DNA from: Ottelia alismoides
Taxonomy: Eukaryota; Streptophyta; Magnoliopsida; Alismatales; Hydrocharitaceae
Length of the DNA stretch: 64,000 nucleotides
Assembly (NCBI GenBank): GCA_037367405.1
Contig: JAZKJV010003360.1
Coordinates: 124,001-188,000, forward strand
Direction of reading: 5' to 3'
Part shown: positions 22,570 through 35,174 of the stretch, piece after piece
Layout: every line of letters starts with the position of its first letter
Position numbering within the stretch: position 1 is the stretch's first letter
Notes under the pieces: model-generated
Database searches by the model: none
What the model was told of the DNA's origin: nothing
Seen by the model: only the letters and a program-made list of their open reading frames with translations
Position numbers and translations under genes: made by a program

Positions 22570-23040
22570 AATGCGGGAGAGGTGATCAACCACTATATTC
22601 TTCTTTCTAGGTTTATCTTCGATGTCCAAGTCAAGCTCCTACATAAGTAAAATCCACATAAGAAGACGTGCCTTCACGTCCTTCTTTTCCATGAGGTATT
22701 ATAGTGTTGTATGGTCTGTGAACACAATAACCATGGATCCAATGAGATGGGATCTTAACTTGTCCAAGGCGAACACTACCGCATGCATCTCTTTTTCTTT
22801 ACCTGTATAGTTACACTGAGCGGGATCAAGCACTTTGCTTGTGTATTGTACAGCAAACAGGACACCATCCCTCCTTTGTCCTAACACAACCCCAACAGCA
22901 AAATCTGAGGCATCTGTCATGATCTCAAAAGGAAGATACCAATCTAGGTCTTGTAGGATCGGGGCATCCACGATCTTCCCTTGAAGTAGCTTAAAGGCAT
23001 CAAAACACTTGTGATCGGCAATAAACTCCATGTCTTTGCC
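22570..23040 (-). pseudogene. TE3 RNase H, active-site acids kept
   Basis: The frame 22699-23031 contains DAPILQDLDWYLPFE leading into TDASDFAVGVVLGQ (first Asp). It continues with EKEMHAVVFALDKLRSHL (Glu) and FTDHTTL (Asp). After a TAG at 22699 the frame continues to VDHLSRIE near 22585. All three acids that TE1 partly lost are present. It adjoins RT without an obvious gap. Confidence 0.85.
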
Positions 23041-23044
23041 TAAA

Positions 23045-24022
23045 AGCTCAATTAGCGGTCAGGCGATCTTTGAAAAATCTTTTATAAATCTCATGTAAAA
23101 TCTAACACGCGTAAGTAAAAATCGTAATTGGTTTACTTTGATTGGTGGTTGGAGTTGTTTGATCACGTCCACCTTGGCAGGGTCAACCCCCATTCCTCTC
23201 TTGGAGATGACATGACCCAACACAATGCCCTCCGTCAACATGTAGTGATTTTTCTCGCAGGTGAACACCAGATTGACCTCACAACATCGTTTGAGGACTT
23301 GGTCCAAATTTCTAAGATATGAATCGAAGGAATCACTATGGACCGAGAAATCATCCATGAAGACTTCCACGAATTCACCGACCATCTCGGCTAATAAAGC
23401 AATCATGCACCTTTGAAACATTCCGAGAGCATTGCATAACCCAAAGGGCATGTGCCAGAAAGTATAGGTACCACAGAGCAAGTGAATGTGGTTTTCTCCT
23501 GGTCCTCAAGAACAATAGCTACTAGTTTGTAGCCCGAAAACCCATCAAAGAAACAAAAGAATTCTTTTCCTGCTAATCTCTTTGAGATCTGATCAATAAA
23601 TGGTAGGGGAAAATTATTCGGCATGGCATACAACCGTCTGTAATCCATATAGACACACTATGACATTGGTACTCATGTCACAATCTCCTCTCCATCCTCA
23701 TTGGTGGTCGTCTGAATTCCCAACTTCTTCAGGAAAACATGGATAGGTGCCACCCACTTGGAATCGGAGATGGGATAAATAAAACCCTTGTCGCACCAAT
23801 TCTCAATTTATTTCTTCACGACCTCTCGTGAATTTGGATTCAACATATGCTGGAATTCACGACAGGATTTAGCTTCATTCTCAAGGTAGATATGATGCGA
23901 ACACAGAGCAGCATTTATCCTGTGGAGATCGTAGATGCTCCAACCTATTGCCATGGAGTTTTTCACCAGCATCTCTAGCAAGCAAAATTCATGCTCCTCG
24001 ATCAATCACGAACTGATGATGG
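23045..24022 (-). pseudogene. TE3 reverse transcriptase with intact FMDD motif
   Basis: The 5' part (23808-24005) has a region like ALCSHHIYLENEAKSCREFQ, which TE1 also has just before RT. Then follow FIYPISDSKWVAPIHV, MDYRRLYAMPNNFPLPFID and FFDGFSGYKLVA. A frameshift near 23440-23480 leads to 23059-23481 with MPFGLCNALGMFQRC, EVFMDDFSVHSDSFDSYL and GHVISKRGMGVDPAK. Stops also occur near 23808 and 23650. The catalytic FMDD is intact, unlike TE1 (FMNE) and TE5 (deleted). The gene is cut by TE4 at 24022. Confidence 0.87.
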
Positions 24023-27000
24023 TGTTGAGCGATAATCTCTAGGATTTGTTATTATTGATATAAAGTTGTCAGTGCGATCCTTAAAATTCCTGTCTCAAAC
24101 AAACAATTTTTTTCGTCTCAAACTACAAAATTAATTACAAGAATAATAAAACAAGAGAAATTTTTGCTACTTATATACATGTATAGCTAACAACATCGAA
24201 CAAAGGGAGGTTACAATTCCGGAGGGTTATTCAATTAATCAAAAAAATCAATTAAATGAAAACAGAATTCTCAATGTATACTATGTAGGCTTTTTTGAAT
24301 TTTTTCTTATCTTTTTATTTTTTTTAATTTTTTAATTTTTAATTTTTTTATTTTCAAAATTTTAATGATTTTGATTTTTGTAGTTTTTTTATATTTTCAC
24401 TAATATGATTTTCAAAACAAATTCATGCACTAAAGAAATGCATTTCTTGGATTTATCAATTATAACTAAAATGTTCAAATAAAATATTTTTGCATTTTAA
24501 TGATTTTTTTTATTTTTGTAATTTTTCATAGATTTTTAGATTTGTTAGGATTTTTAATATGAATAAAATAAGGGAATTGCGAACAGTGAGAAAACAAGAC
24601 TATTTTGTAATTTAAAAAAATTAAATAAAATAAAAAATTTCAGGAATTTTTTCCTGAAAAACTAGAGGAAACTATCTACAAGAACTCAAATCATATTTTT
24701 TATTTTTCTACAATTTTATATTTTTTATGATTTTAAGATTTTTGTAATTTTTTGGATTTTATAAATGATTAATGCGTGGAAATTGTACAAAAAATAAAAG
24801 AAATAAAAAGTAAATTACTCTAATTGTTTTAGAAATTCTATAAGCAATATTCGAAATTTTATGAATTTTTTAATTTCAAGAAGAGAAAATGAGACTGTTA
24901 TTGATTTTTTAGTAATAACAAATGATGATAAAATGCAATGAAAAAATATACAATGAACATGTATGTAAAGGGATTATACAGAAATTTTTGTAGAATTTTC
25001 AGAGAAAATACCACATTTATTTCAATGCAAAGAAACATGCAAATCAAGGTTTGGATAATAGTGACTAAATTACAAATAGTCAATGTTTTTGCATTAAACA
25101 AATAACAGAAATAAAATGCAGGATGGAAAGCATAACTTACCCAACACAAACATGCGTTGCACGTGCTTTCTAGAGCGGGGGTCTTCTTTGCTAGGGTTTT
25201 GTGGCTTCATTCTTTATGTTTCATGCTCAAGGGTAGCTGTGGTGGTTTGGTGCAGGCGAAGCGACTCCATCCCAGGTGATGCAAGCACCCACTGGTGGTG
25301 CTGGAGGCCTCACGCGGGTGAAGCATGGCGGGGTTGATTGTTGGGCGACGACGGTTGCTCCCAAGCGGTGCACGTACACACTGTTTTTTTTATTTTTTTT
25401 GTAAAACGGAAAAAGAAAAATTATTTTTTTGGTGAAAATAGAAAGGACAAAAATGTTTTATTTATTTTAAAATTTTTTGTAATATTTTTCTTTATTCTTT
25501 CAAAACAAATGTTAGAAAGAAAAACTATATTTATTGTTTTTTTTTTATTTTTTTATTTATAAACAAGTTAGGGCGCGAGTACGATGACTAAATCCCAAAA
25601 TCAAAACAAAATACATCAATGGGATCCGGTGAAAAATGAGGAATGGATTCGGATCTCTGGCCACCGTATGTGGTCGGAGTTGGTAGATTATGTGAGATAG
25701 AATGTGAAGCGAAGGGAAATCGAAGTTGAGATGGAAAATCGGATCGGAGTCAGATAAAATCATGATGTGTGATTCTAAGATATAAATAAATGAAAATGAA
25801 ATAAAAATACGAAAGTTAAACTATGATTAATCTAGTTAAAAGTAAGAGAAAAAGTGGATCTCTCTTTATGAGCGGAAAATATCGTAATCGCATAAACAAA
25901 GGCCGACTCACTATCACTGGACGGCTTGGAGGCTAGGCACCCTTCTGCGACAAGATATCTCTCGGAGAATAGGCTCCTCTCACCAAAGATTGATCAAATT
26001 GAAATGAGGGAGGAGGAGCCATGTTAATAGACAAAAGGATGGAGTTTGAATTTCAAAAATGAAGAAAATAGATAAGAAAAAATTTGAACTGAGATAAAGA
26101 TAAGAAAGGATTAATGTTAAAATTATTTACAAAAATTAAAATTTTTTGTATTTTAGTCACTTAATTAAATTCAATAAAAATATTAATTTTTTATTTGTTT
26201 GTGGTGGTTATTTAAGAATATCAACTATATGCATATATTGTATACATATGGTACATTATACACATAGTTAAATAAGGAAACTAGTTTTTTTGTTTTATTT
26301 TTTTATTTATATATATTTTTTATTTATTATTTTTTGTATAATAATTATAAGAAAAAATTGCAAATACAATATGTACATATAAATGGTAAAATTGCACAAA
26401 TCACCCAAGAAAATAGACTTTCAATCGTAACTCTAAAAATTATGAAACCACGACCATTTTAAAGATAATACAATTTAAAAAACAATGGAAGTGAGATTGG
26501 TTCAATTTGAGTTTATATGAAGCCCGAATTGATCTTTCAATTATCTTTATGGCTTTTTCTGGATGTGGTTACATTTATTGTGTACATGATTTTATTTTGC
26601 AAACATTTTTTTATTTAAGAACATTTTTTATTTGCAACTTTTATTTAGAAAATTATTTAATTTGAGGTCAATTTATGTGTGAATAAAAATAGTGCAATTA
26701 TAAAAATATTTACAACATATTTTTTTTGTATTTTCTGATTAAGGACCGTATCTCCTACTTTATTCATGGTCAATCAGGTCAAGCCTTGACTTTCTCTCAG
26801 GGTTCGAGTCAGCTTGTATCTATTATATATATACAGTCTTTTTTCTTTCCTTTTCCGTATTTTTCCTTTCATTTCTTTCATTATTTATTTAGGTTAAAAT
26901 AGTAATAAGTGTACAATATTTACATATAGATGCACGTTAGTATGAATATGGAGTTAGTATTATATACAGGTGTTTTATTAGGGATTTTAAGCTAAACTAA

Positions 27001-27032
27001 ATGAATAAAGATGATGAACTGCATATTCATCA
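24023..27032 (-). repeat. TE4 3' LTR, complete
   Basis: On the - strand it starts TGATGAATATGCAG at 27032 and ends ...CTCAACA at 24023. AT-rich sequence surrounds a GC-richer block at 25140-25990 that includes CACGTGC near 25159. Frames within it (for example 25116-25337) are not conserved as proteins. It aligns with 32363-35174, with a roughly 200-base gap in the other copy near 34600. Confidence 0.88.
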
Positions 27033-27090
27033 TCCCCCTATGCTTTACCTTTGCTAGTCCCTTAGCAAACACTTATTTGAAAGAATAAGT
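27033..27090 (-). promoter_or_regulatory. TE4 PPT with two upstream hairpins
   Basis: On the - strand AAAGCATAGGGGGA abuts the LTR start. Hairpin 2 (27050-27069) has arms TTTGCTA and TAGCAAA. Hairpin 1 (27071-27090) has arms ACTTATT and AATAAGT. The same order is seen in TE5 and TE8. Confidence 0.8.
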
Positions 27091-28620
27091 TATAAAAGAA
27101 AAAGAAAGGGAAAATAAAGAAATTAGGACTATATTGATTATTAAACCTATCTTCATAAAAATATAGTATGGAGCTCTGTGTGACCTTTGGATTATTAGTG
27201 TGGCAGAACCTTAATGGGAAATAGATTTAAAACCTAACAACCTCTAAGTTCCATAAGACTCCTATTCAGGTCTCCTCAATAGTCAGGTCAGAACAAGTCT
27301 ACATACATAAATTCTTATAACTATGAATCTTTACTTGTACGGTGTAAGTGAAGTATAGCTCCCCATCACAAAAGTACCAAAAAAACAACCTACCTCAACA
27401 AGGTAACTCTAGTCCCCCGGTCTAGCAACTCTTTCCTCAAGGAGAGGGATATTCCCTTTTAAGTTCAAGTACAACCAGCTCAGGAAGAGGAGGTGGAGAA
27501 AAGAATGGACCATAACCAGTGTAGCTACCTATCCTTGGATGCATGACCAGTGTAGCCAAGTCATCCATCTACAAGCTTATAAAAATTTGACTCTGAAGCT
27601 CTTATTATCTTCTTATTTTTCTTTATCCTTGTATATACACTGCAGCATGCATTTTACTTTTCAATCAGGCATGTCCACTTTTGGAGATTCTACCTTTTTT
27701 TTCTTTTTTTCTTTTTTTTTGAAATATATACAAGGTGCATCATGTACATAAGGATTTTTTCCTCTTGAGCTAGTAGACTATCCCTCTTTTGAAGCATTAT
27801 TGCAACCCTATAGCATCCTGCCTTTAGACCTCAATGTTACTTGATGAGTTTGAGATGCACAACCCTCCCTAGGGGAAGATGAGAGGTTACACCTAGATGT
27901 ACTACCCTCATATTCTACTACAAGCCAAAAGATTATTCCTCATCACTACCTCCTCCATGAAGAGCTACGTGTAGAGTGCTTGTCCAAGATAAGCCATGGT
28001 TTGAAAGAATCATGTGTGTTTCGTTAAATATTCAACTTAGACTAATCAAGATGACATGTTAACATAGTCTTATAGACTCAAAGAATTAAGTCTCTTGGAC
28101 CTGAAAAGTCTTAACTCCATTTCTTATAAGGATCCTCTGAAATTAAGTGGATTAAGGCCCAACTAAGCTCCATTCTTCAACTTTATTCTAGACTTAGTTT
28201 AAATGTAATTACTATCCTGAAAAATGGACATGCAAATATAATAAATATGTACAATGCAATTTATTTTAAAATCAATTTTCTAATTTGAACTTTTTATGGA
28301 TTTCTGAAAAGAAAGAAAAAAAAATGATGCACATGTAAAGAGAGATTTTTTTGAAATTTAATTGGTTTTGTAATTTTTAGGGTTTTTAAAGAAAAAAGGG
28401 TTTGTAAAATATATACAACTATATACAAGGATTTTTTTTGTTTTTTTGTTTTTTTTTGGTTTTTTGTTGTTCTTGTTTTTTGTTGTTTTTTGGTTTTTTT
28501 ACAGGAGATCAAAGTGTATACACACACACATGGATTTTACGAATTTATATACATATCCCCAAAAATAATCACATTAAAAGTACGAGTTATGTCTAAAGTA
28601 TATATACAATATATACAACA
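27091..28620 (-). other. TE4 non-coding 3' region
   Basis: No gene is supported. It shares blocks with TE2 and TE8 near the PPT (GACCTTTGGATTATTAGTG at 27181-27199) and with TE1/TE5 further up (TCCTCAAGGAGAGG at 27432-27445). Bases 28290-28500 are T-rich; the Lys-rich frame on the - strand there is a by-product of that. Confidence 0.6.
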
Positions 28621-28625
28621 CAACC

Positions 28626-28990
28626 TATACTTAGCTCGAAATATGTCCTCATAGTGAACAGAGAGCGGCAAGGGAAGACATAACTTGTGCTAAGTATAGA
28701 AAAGTGAAAAGACTCGTATGTTACAATGACTTAAAGAAAGGATGAAAAGAATAGGAGTGGGTGATCCTCCCTATACTTAGGATCAAGTAATCCTAAGATA
28801 GAAGATTGTACAAAAGGAAAAACTGATGAAGAGAATGTACGAACTTAAAGAAAAAAACACAAAAAAGAAGATATTAACAACATCACCCCCCTATATTTAG
28901 GGTAGAGTATCCCTAAGTATAGGAAACAACAAGAGTGATGAACATGACGAATATGTACAACACAAATCATTCACCCCACGTATACTTAGG
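28626..28990 (-). other. TE4 array of PPT-like hairpins
   Basis: 28771-28802 has a stem CTTAGGAT/ATCCTAAG extended by CTATA/ATAG. 28891-28922 has arms CTATATTTAGGG and CCCTAAGTATAG. The long form at 28626-28703 has outer CTATACTTAG/CTAAGTATAG arms and an inner ATGTCCTCATA / AGACATAA part. A degraded unit lies near 28979. On the - strand each unit ends in a G-run. Confidence 0.75.
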
Positions 28991-29775
28991 ATAAAGCGCA
29001 TCATAGCATATATATGCATGGAAAATGGGTGAATGATAAAATGAAAGAAGAAAGAACGAAACGAAAGGATAAACAAAAGGAGTGGATGTACAAAGGTCAA
29101 GAAGGTCGAAAGTGGACCTTCTTGCGAGACACTGAGGAATGGATCTAACAAGATGTAGGTTGATATTGGGGTCATTATTAGACACAAACTGATCAAGATC
29201 GACCAAGAATGTATCCTCAATGGTCTTAGAGTTTTCAGGAACAAATCAATAAGTGGACTTACTGTGGTCATGTCCTGTTTGGGAAGTCTCGCAAATATCA
29301 GTGTAAAAAGGCTCGAAATAATTATCAGAAAAAGTAAGATCAATTCCAACCTGGCGAGCCTCTATTGGATCATCATCTTTATCAAAAGGCTCGAATTCCT
29401 ATATAAAAGCAATCAAATCAAATTTAGCCTTATCAGTCTCATCAATATCAAGGTGAGAAGGAACAGACTCATCAGTGAAAGTAGTCAAATCATGTCTGTC
29501 ATGTCTAGTCTTAGAATCTGCCTTCCGCTCTAGGGTGTTTATTGTGTATATCCCACTGATGACATCAAAACATTTCCACCTACCAGAATGGGAACTCCAA
29601 GGTCTATACTTTCCGAGTCTTCTTCCTTGAAGAGGAATTCTTGGGTCTCAGTATCATCTAGCATACAACAAGAATCTTTGATATTATTATCAAGGTCAAA
29701 GTCCTTAGAGTTGGCTAACACGGGCACGCTCTTATGGGATGCAGGTCTCTTGTCAGTAATGGATGAAGTGATCAA
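28990..29775 (-). pseudogene. TE4 frame downstream of protease, unknown
   Basis: The frame 29539-29775 follows the protease within a few bases and is acidic (for example LDDTETQEFLFKEEDSES), as is the post-protease spacer in TE5 and TE6. Further decayed frames run to about 28990 and read acidic and Asn/Asp-rich segments in places (DLDQFVSNNDPNINLH at about 29160-29205). I recognise no domain. RT would be expected here and is absent, so an internal deletion probably fused the spacer directly to the 3' region. Confidence 0.45.
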
Positions 29776-30248
29776 AATATCTCTCCTAAATCAGAACGAA
29801 AGCGAATATCTCTAGATTCGTAATCAATAACAGCTCGTGAAGAGGCAGGAAATGGTCGTCCTAGGATGATTGGAGGGTGCTCAACATGTGTGGAGGTCAC
29901 CATCGACAATACGACAAAATCAGAAGTGAAGTTCATGCCATGAATAAGAATGACAATGTTTTCTAAAATACCCTTCAGCCGCTTGATAGATCCATAAGCA
30001 AATTGAATTATCATCCAAGTTTTCTTGAGAGGCACAAGATGAAGAGACTGTACCATAGAGAAGGGAATTATATTAATTAAAGCGCCACCATCAAAGAGAG
30101 TGTAATCACAAGAATGGTCAGATATGGAGCAACTCACAAGAGGGGTGGCAGTGTTCCCTTTCTTAAAATGTGGATGGTGGGTGATGGCATAGGCAGTTGC
30201 CATGGTCAAGATGTAATGCTCAGATATGCTCCTCCACTTTCTCTTCAT
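29772..30248 (-). pseudogene. TE4 retropepsin-like protease
   Basis: The 158-codon open frame reads DYTLFDGGALINIIPFSMV near residue 55. This is the active-site loop with its Asp kept, although Gly replaces the usual Ser or Thr (DGGA instead of DSGA). HPPIILGRPFPASS near residue 130 is the C-terminal retropepsin motif. It is one of the longest clean frames in the window. It starts near the gag linker and is followed closely by the acidic spacer. It may have worked as part of a Gag-protease protein. Confidence 0.8.
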
Positions 30249-30831
30249 GTGTTGAGGACAGATAAATGGGTCACGACCTGGTGAAGAGTGGATTTAATGA
30301 TCTCATGAATGGTAGCCATAGCTTTAGGTTCAATCAACATTATTTTTGAAATTTTAGACCTCCTCCATACAAGGGAGGAGATCAGAATCAACATATACAC
30401 CAAAATTGCAAAGAGCAGTAAGTACAATGTCATCCTCAGAGTCAAAGGTGGGACATGTGGTGAATGACTGTGTGGCAAAATGGTTTGTCATGGGTGCCCT
30501 CTCCTCACAAAATGAATCAACAATGTGTCTCCGGAAATCTTTTTGGATTTTTAAAATTTTCTCATTTTTTTTGTATTTTGGGCGATTGCAAGCTCCTATG
30601 ATTATCCTCAAGTGAATCAATATCCATAAATAGTGGAGCAGCATTCTGGCTCTTATTTATGTTAAATAGATTGCTAATATTCGAATTCATATGCTCCATA
30701 ATCTGGTTCAGAGTCTTAAGTGTGGAAATCATAAAAGGAGACTCCAAAATCTCAGGATTGGGTGAGTGGAATGAGGGTGGGTGAGAATTAGAGTCCGACT
30801 TCTGAAATAATGGGCTCGTAGATATGCACAA
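30245..30831 (-). pseudogene. TE4 gag C-terminal linker
   Basis: The 89-codon frame 30562-30831 has TLKTLNQIMEHMNSNISNL, close to the TLNQIMDMLSTL segment that follows gag in TE6. A further frame (30354-30644) is Lys-rich and then acidic and leads towards the protease through a frameshift. The capsid part of gag, seen in TE5 and TE6, is not recognisable upstream. Confidence 0.5.
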
Positions 30832-32341
30832 AAATCTGGAGGAAAGTCCTCCTAGAAGAAGGAAGGTGGATTAGATGGAGAGTGCGAGAGATCCACGAAG
30901 ATCGGATAAAAATAACTCCAATCAGCCATCTCCGAAACAAAAGACGGGATCGGGAGATCACGAGGGTCAAGTCAAAAGATATGGAAAAAAGGTGCAAATG
31001 CACAGAAGGATCTAGTATGCACACAAGCAATCAAACACAAAAACAAACCCCCAGTTTACCAACTCAACGCAATGTGATGATAGTGAAGGTTCGGTCAAAT
31101 GTCTTGTCAATTTTTAGACTTTGGTGAGACTACAATCTATCAGAGCGGTTAAAGCGGGCTATTAGGAACCCAATGCTCCCAGTAGATTGTCCCAATCTCA
31201 CAACTAGTTTTTCCCAGCCAGAATGGGCATAGACCATTTACTGGCTACCCGATCTGCCCACTCTTCTAAGGAAATCCCGGACCGATTACCAGCTACCCAA
31301 TGATGTCCTCACTGGAGAACAACTAATCACAAGACAGTAGTCTGAAGAGAGTTCGGCGTGACTCTATCCTAATGTGTGGGTCTCTCTATCTCTACATATA
31401 AATCAAACAAGGCGAGGGTTACTCTCCCCAAAATAATGATTTTTCCTTACATTTATTTTAGGGTCGAGTGATATTAGCAGTCCCAATTTTTTGCAGTTGT
31501 CACTTGGTTTGAATATTTTCAATAAATCACCTACCGAGTGTCTAATTTCCTTATTAACTTATGAGAGTGAAAATAAGAAAGGAGGTCAGAAATACCAATG
31601 CGTAATTATATAAAATGATGCATGAAGGGATTAGAGATGTGTACCTTGTCACGAGCACTTTACATCCAAGGTGATTTACGTAGAATTTAAATATAGAAAA
31701 ATAAACTAACCTATATGCAAATGTATATGAAACGTCCTAATAATAGCTTTTATTAATGGGCAAGAACCAATTAAATTTGACTAAGTCCAATTACACTCTG
31801 CTCTATAGGTATAGAAATTCCTGTTTGGGATGTTCTGACCTAATTTATTACATGGCTCAAGCAAATTAATTAAAGCAATCAATTGGTAGCTCATGAAATC
31901 CGCGTGAAATAAATAAAAAAAAGCGATGAAAACAAAACCGGTGATGTCCCCCAAGTGAACCGACACATGGCAAAATAGACCCCACAACAAATGAATGTTC
32001 ATTTACAAAAGGTCAAAAGAAAGTCTAATTTTTTTTGCTTGGTCTCCTTCAAATCTTCTTCTCCCCCTCTCATGGTATCTTGCGGCTCGGTGAAGAATCA
32101 ATCTGCCTCCGCTTCGCTTGGGTGCTTCGGCTCTCCTAGGATCGCCTCCTTTGCTCCGCATGCACTCACAACAAAAAAGAAAGAAAGAATGTGTACGAAA
32201 CACAATTATTAAGTATAAGCATAAAAAATGAAATAAAAATGCTTAATATGAAAAATGGAATGAATGTGAAAAAATATAAACAAATATGTACAACCAAGAA
32301 TAATAGGTTAAAGAGAGAAACCTAACTACCCTCACGGTGCC
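30832..32341 (-). other. TE4 leader and undefined gag remnant
   Basis: Between the primer site and the linker frame lie 1.5 kb of broken sequence. A complex block at 31130-31420 contains GATTGTCCCAATC-type inverted repeats and is not shared with the TE5/TE6 leader. I cannot identify a gag core. Frame 31991-32212 and its antisense 32003-32203 are chance frames in the leader. Confidence 0.4.
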
Positions 32342-32359
32342 TTCCTAGCAACAACGCCA
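32342..32359 (-). promoter_or_regulatory. TE4 primer binding site
   Basis: On the - strand this reads TGGCGTTGTTGCTAGGAA, three bases after the LTR end CA. It resembles the tRNA-Asp site TGGCGCCGTTGCCGGGGA, with changes also found in part in TE5 and TE7. It fixes the element's orientation and the inner LTR end at 32363. Confidence 0.85.
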
Positions 32360-32362
32360 TTT

Positions 32363-35174
32363 TGTTGACCGATAATCTCGACGATTGGTTAATATTGATA
32401 TAAAGTTGTCGTTGTGATCCCCAAAATTTCCAGCGCAAACAAACAATTTTTTCTTCTCAAACTACAAGATTAATTACAAGAATAATGAAGCAAGAGATAT
32501 TTTTGCTACTTATTTACTTATATAGCTAACAGGATCAAAATCAGGGAGGCTACAATTCTCGAGGGTTATTCAATTAATAAAATAATAAAAAAGAAAACAG
32601 AATTCTCAGTGTATACTACGTTGGTTTTTTGTGAATATTTTCCTATCTTTTAATTCTTTTTATTTCTATTTTTTTATTTTCTGTTTTTCAAATTTTTAAT
32701 GTATTTAATTTTTCCAATTTTTAAATTTTCAAAAATATGATTTTATAACAAATTCATGAACAAAAGAAATACATTTTTTGGATTTTTCAAATATAACAAA
32801 AATGTTCAAAAACATATTTGTGTGTTCTATGAGTTTTTATTGTTTTTTGTATATTTTCAGAGATTTTTAGATTTTGTAGGATTTTAAAATGAATAAAACA
32901 AGGGAAAATGTAATTTATGAGAAAATAGGACTATTTCATAATTTAAAAATATTAAATGAAATAAAAAATTGCAGAAATTATTGTTCTGAAAAACTAGATA
33001 AAAACTTTCTACAATCAGGAACTCAAATCACATTTTTTTCTTTTTTTTTGCAATTATACATACATATATTTAAGATTTTTAGAGTTTGTATTTTTTTGGA
33101 TTTTATAATTATTAATGCATGAAATTTACACTGAAAATAAAAGACACAAAAAGTAAATTACTCTAATATTTTTAGGTTTTTTAAGCAATATTCGAGTTTT
33201 TATGAATTTTTAAATTTCAGGCAAAGAAAATGACACTATTTTTTATTTTTTAATCATAACAAATGATGATAAAATGTAATGAAAAAAATATGCAATGAAC
33301 ATGGACATAACAGGAGTATACATAAATTTTTGTAGAATTTTAGGAGAAAATACCACATTTATTTCAATGAAAAGAAACTTGCAAATCAAGGTCTGGATAA
33401 TAGGGACTGAATTGCAAATAGTTAATGTTTTTACATTTAATAAATAATAGAAATAAAATGCAGAATGGAAAACGTAATTTACCCAACACAAATGTGTGTT
33501 GCACGTGCTTTGTGGAGCGGGGGTCTTCATTGCAATATGTAGAACCTCGAGGGGATGATATGATATTTCTCCAATTTTTTATTCTTTGCTAGGGCTCTGT
33601 GGCTTCTTTCATTCTGGTTCACGCTCAAGCGTGGTAGCAATGGTTTGGTGCAGGCGGAGTGGCTCTGCCACAAGTGACACACGCATGCACCAGCGATTTT
33701 GGAGGCCTCGCGTGGGTGAAGCGCAGCGGAGCTGATGGTTGTGCAGCGGTGGCTGCTCCCAGGCGGTGCACGCGTGCACTGCTGTTATTTTATTTTATTT
33801 ATTTTTTTTGTAAAAAGGAAACAGAAAAAAATATTTTTTATTTTTTAGTGAAAATCGAAATAGCATAAATTTTTATTGTAACCTTTTTCTAAATTCTTGC
33901 AAAACAAATGTTAGAAGAAAAATTATATTTTTTGTTTTATTATTATTATTTTTTTTATAAACAAAATAGGTCGTGAGCACGACAACTCAATCTCAAAATA
34001 AAAAAAAATACATGAATGGGGATCCGACAAAAAATAAGGAATGGATCCGGACCTCCGGCCACCATACGTGGCCGGAGTTGGCAGATTATGTGAGATAGAA
34101 CATGAAGCGAATGGGAAATCGAAGTTGAGATGGAAAATCTGATCGAAGTTGGATCAAATCATGATGTGTGATTCTAAGATCTAAAAAATGACAACGAAAT
34201 AAAAATGCGAATATTAAACTATGATTAACCTTGGTTAAAAATAAGTGGAAAAAAAGGATCTCACCTTAGGAGCAGAAAATGCTGCAATTGCCTCTACGAA
34301 GGTCGACTCACTATAACCGGATGGCTCGGAGGCTAAGCACCCTTCTTCGACATGATAGCTCTCGGAGAATAGTCTCCTCTCACCAAATATTTATCAAATT
34401 GAAATGAGGAAGGAGGAGCCATATTAATAGATAAAAGGATGGAGTTTGAATTTCAAAAATGAAGAAAAGAGATAAGAGAAAAATTTGAAATGAGAGAAAG
34501 ATAAGAATGGATTAGTGTTAAAATTATTTACAAAATTATTTTTTTGTATTTTCATCACATAATTAAATTGAATAAAAAATATTATTTTTTTTATTTTTTG
34601 TGTTGGAAAGCCATTTCAAAGATAATTAAATTTAGAATACAATGGAAGAAAGTTTGGTTCAATTTGAGTTAATATGGAGTCGAAATTGGTCTTTCAATTA
34701 TCCCTTTTGTGGCTTTTTCTGGATGTGGTTACTTTTATTCTGTACATGATTTTATTTTTTAAACATTTTTATTATTTAGGAAAAATTTTTATATAAACTT
34801 TTATTTAGAAAATTATTTAATTTGAGGTCAATTTATGTAAAAATAAAAATAGTATAAGTATACAAATATTTACAACACATTTTTTGGATTTTCTAATTAA
34901 GGACCCTATCTCCCCCACCTTTATTCCTGTTCAATCAGGTCAAGTCTTGACCTTCTCTCAAGGTTTGGGTCAGCCTATACCTATTACATAGATACAATCT
35001 TCCTTTTTTTCTTTTCTTTATTTTCCTTTCTTGCTTTATTTTTTATTTTAGGTTAAAACAGTAATAAGTGTACAATATATACATACATATGCAAGTTAGT
35101 AAGAATATGGAGTTAGTATTATATACAAGTATTTTATAAGGGATTTTAAGCTAATAAATGAATAAAGATGATGA
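32363..35174 (-). repeat. TE4 5' LTR, outer end lost
   Basis: It aligns with 24023-27032 from TGTTGACCGATAATCTC at 32363 to AATAAAGATGATGA at 35174. The last 18 or so bases of the outer end are missing and a LINE-like tail follows directly. A deletion near 34600 removes about 200 bases compared with the other copy. The GC-richer block lies at 33490-34400. Confidence 0.87.

Larger units (their letters stand above)
20912..24022 (-). mobile_element. TE3: pol-only remnant of a Tat/Athila-like element
   Basis: On the - strand it runs RT, RNase H, integrase and hairpins. It is cut on its 3' side by the TE1 LTR end (20911) and on its 5' side by the TE4 LTR (24023). Its gag and protease should lie right of TE4 but are not found beyond 35174, and its 3' LTR should lie left of the window beyond TE1. 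Its RT and RNase H keep all the catalytic motifs I can read, though stops and frameshifts break the gene. Confidence 0.8.
24023..35174 (-). mobile_element. TE4: non-autonomous LTR retrotransposon inserted in TE3 pol
   Basis: Two direct LTRs (24023-27032, 32363-35174) surround an interior of 5.3 kb. On the - strand it has a primer site, a leader, a gag-linker-like frame, a protease-like frame, hairpins and a PPT. RT, RNase H and integrase are absent. The left LTR end cuts TE3's RT N-terminal frame. The bases just outside at 24018-24022 are GATGG; the matching right copy is not found because the right end is truncated next to a LINE-like tail. Confidence 0.85.

Noticed and set aside
28294..28527. 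Lys/Gln/Thr-rich frame
   Set aside because: It is the antisense of a T-rich run in the TE4 3' region.
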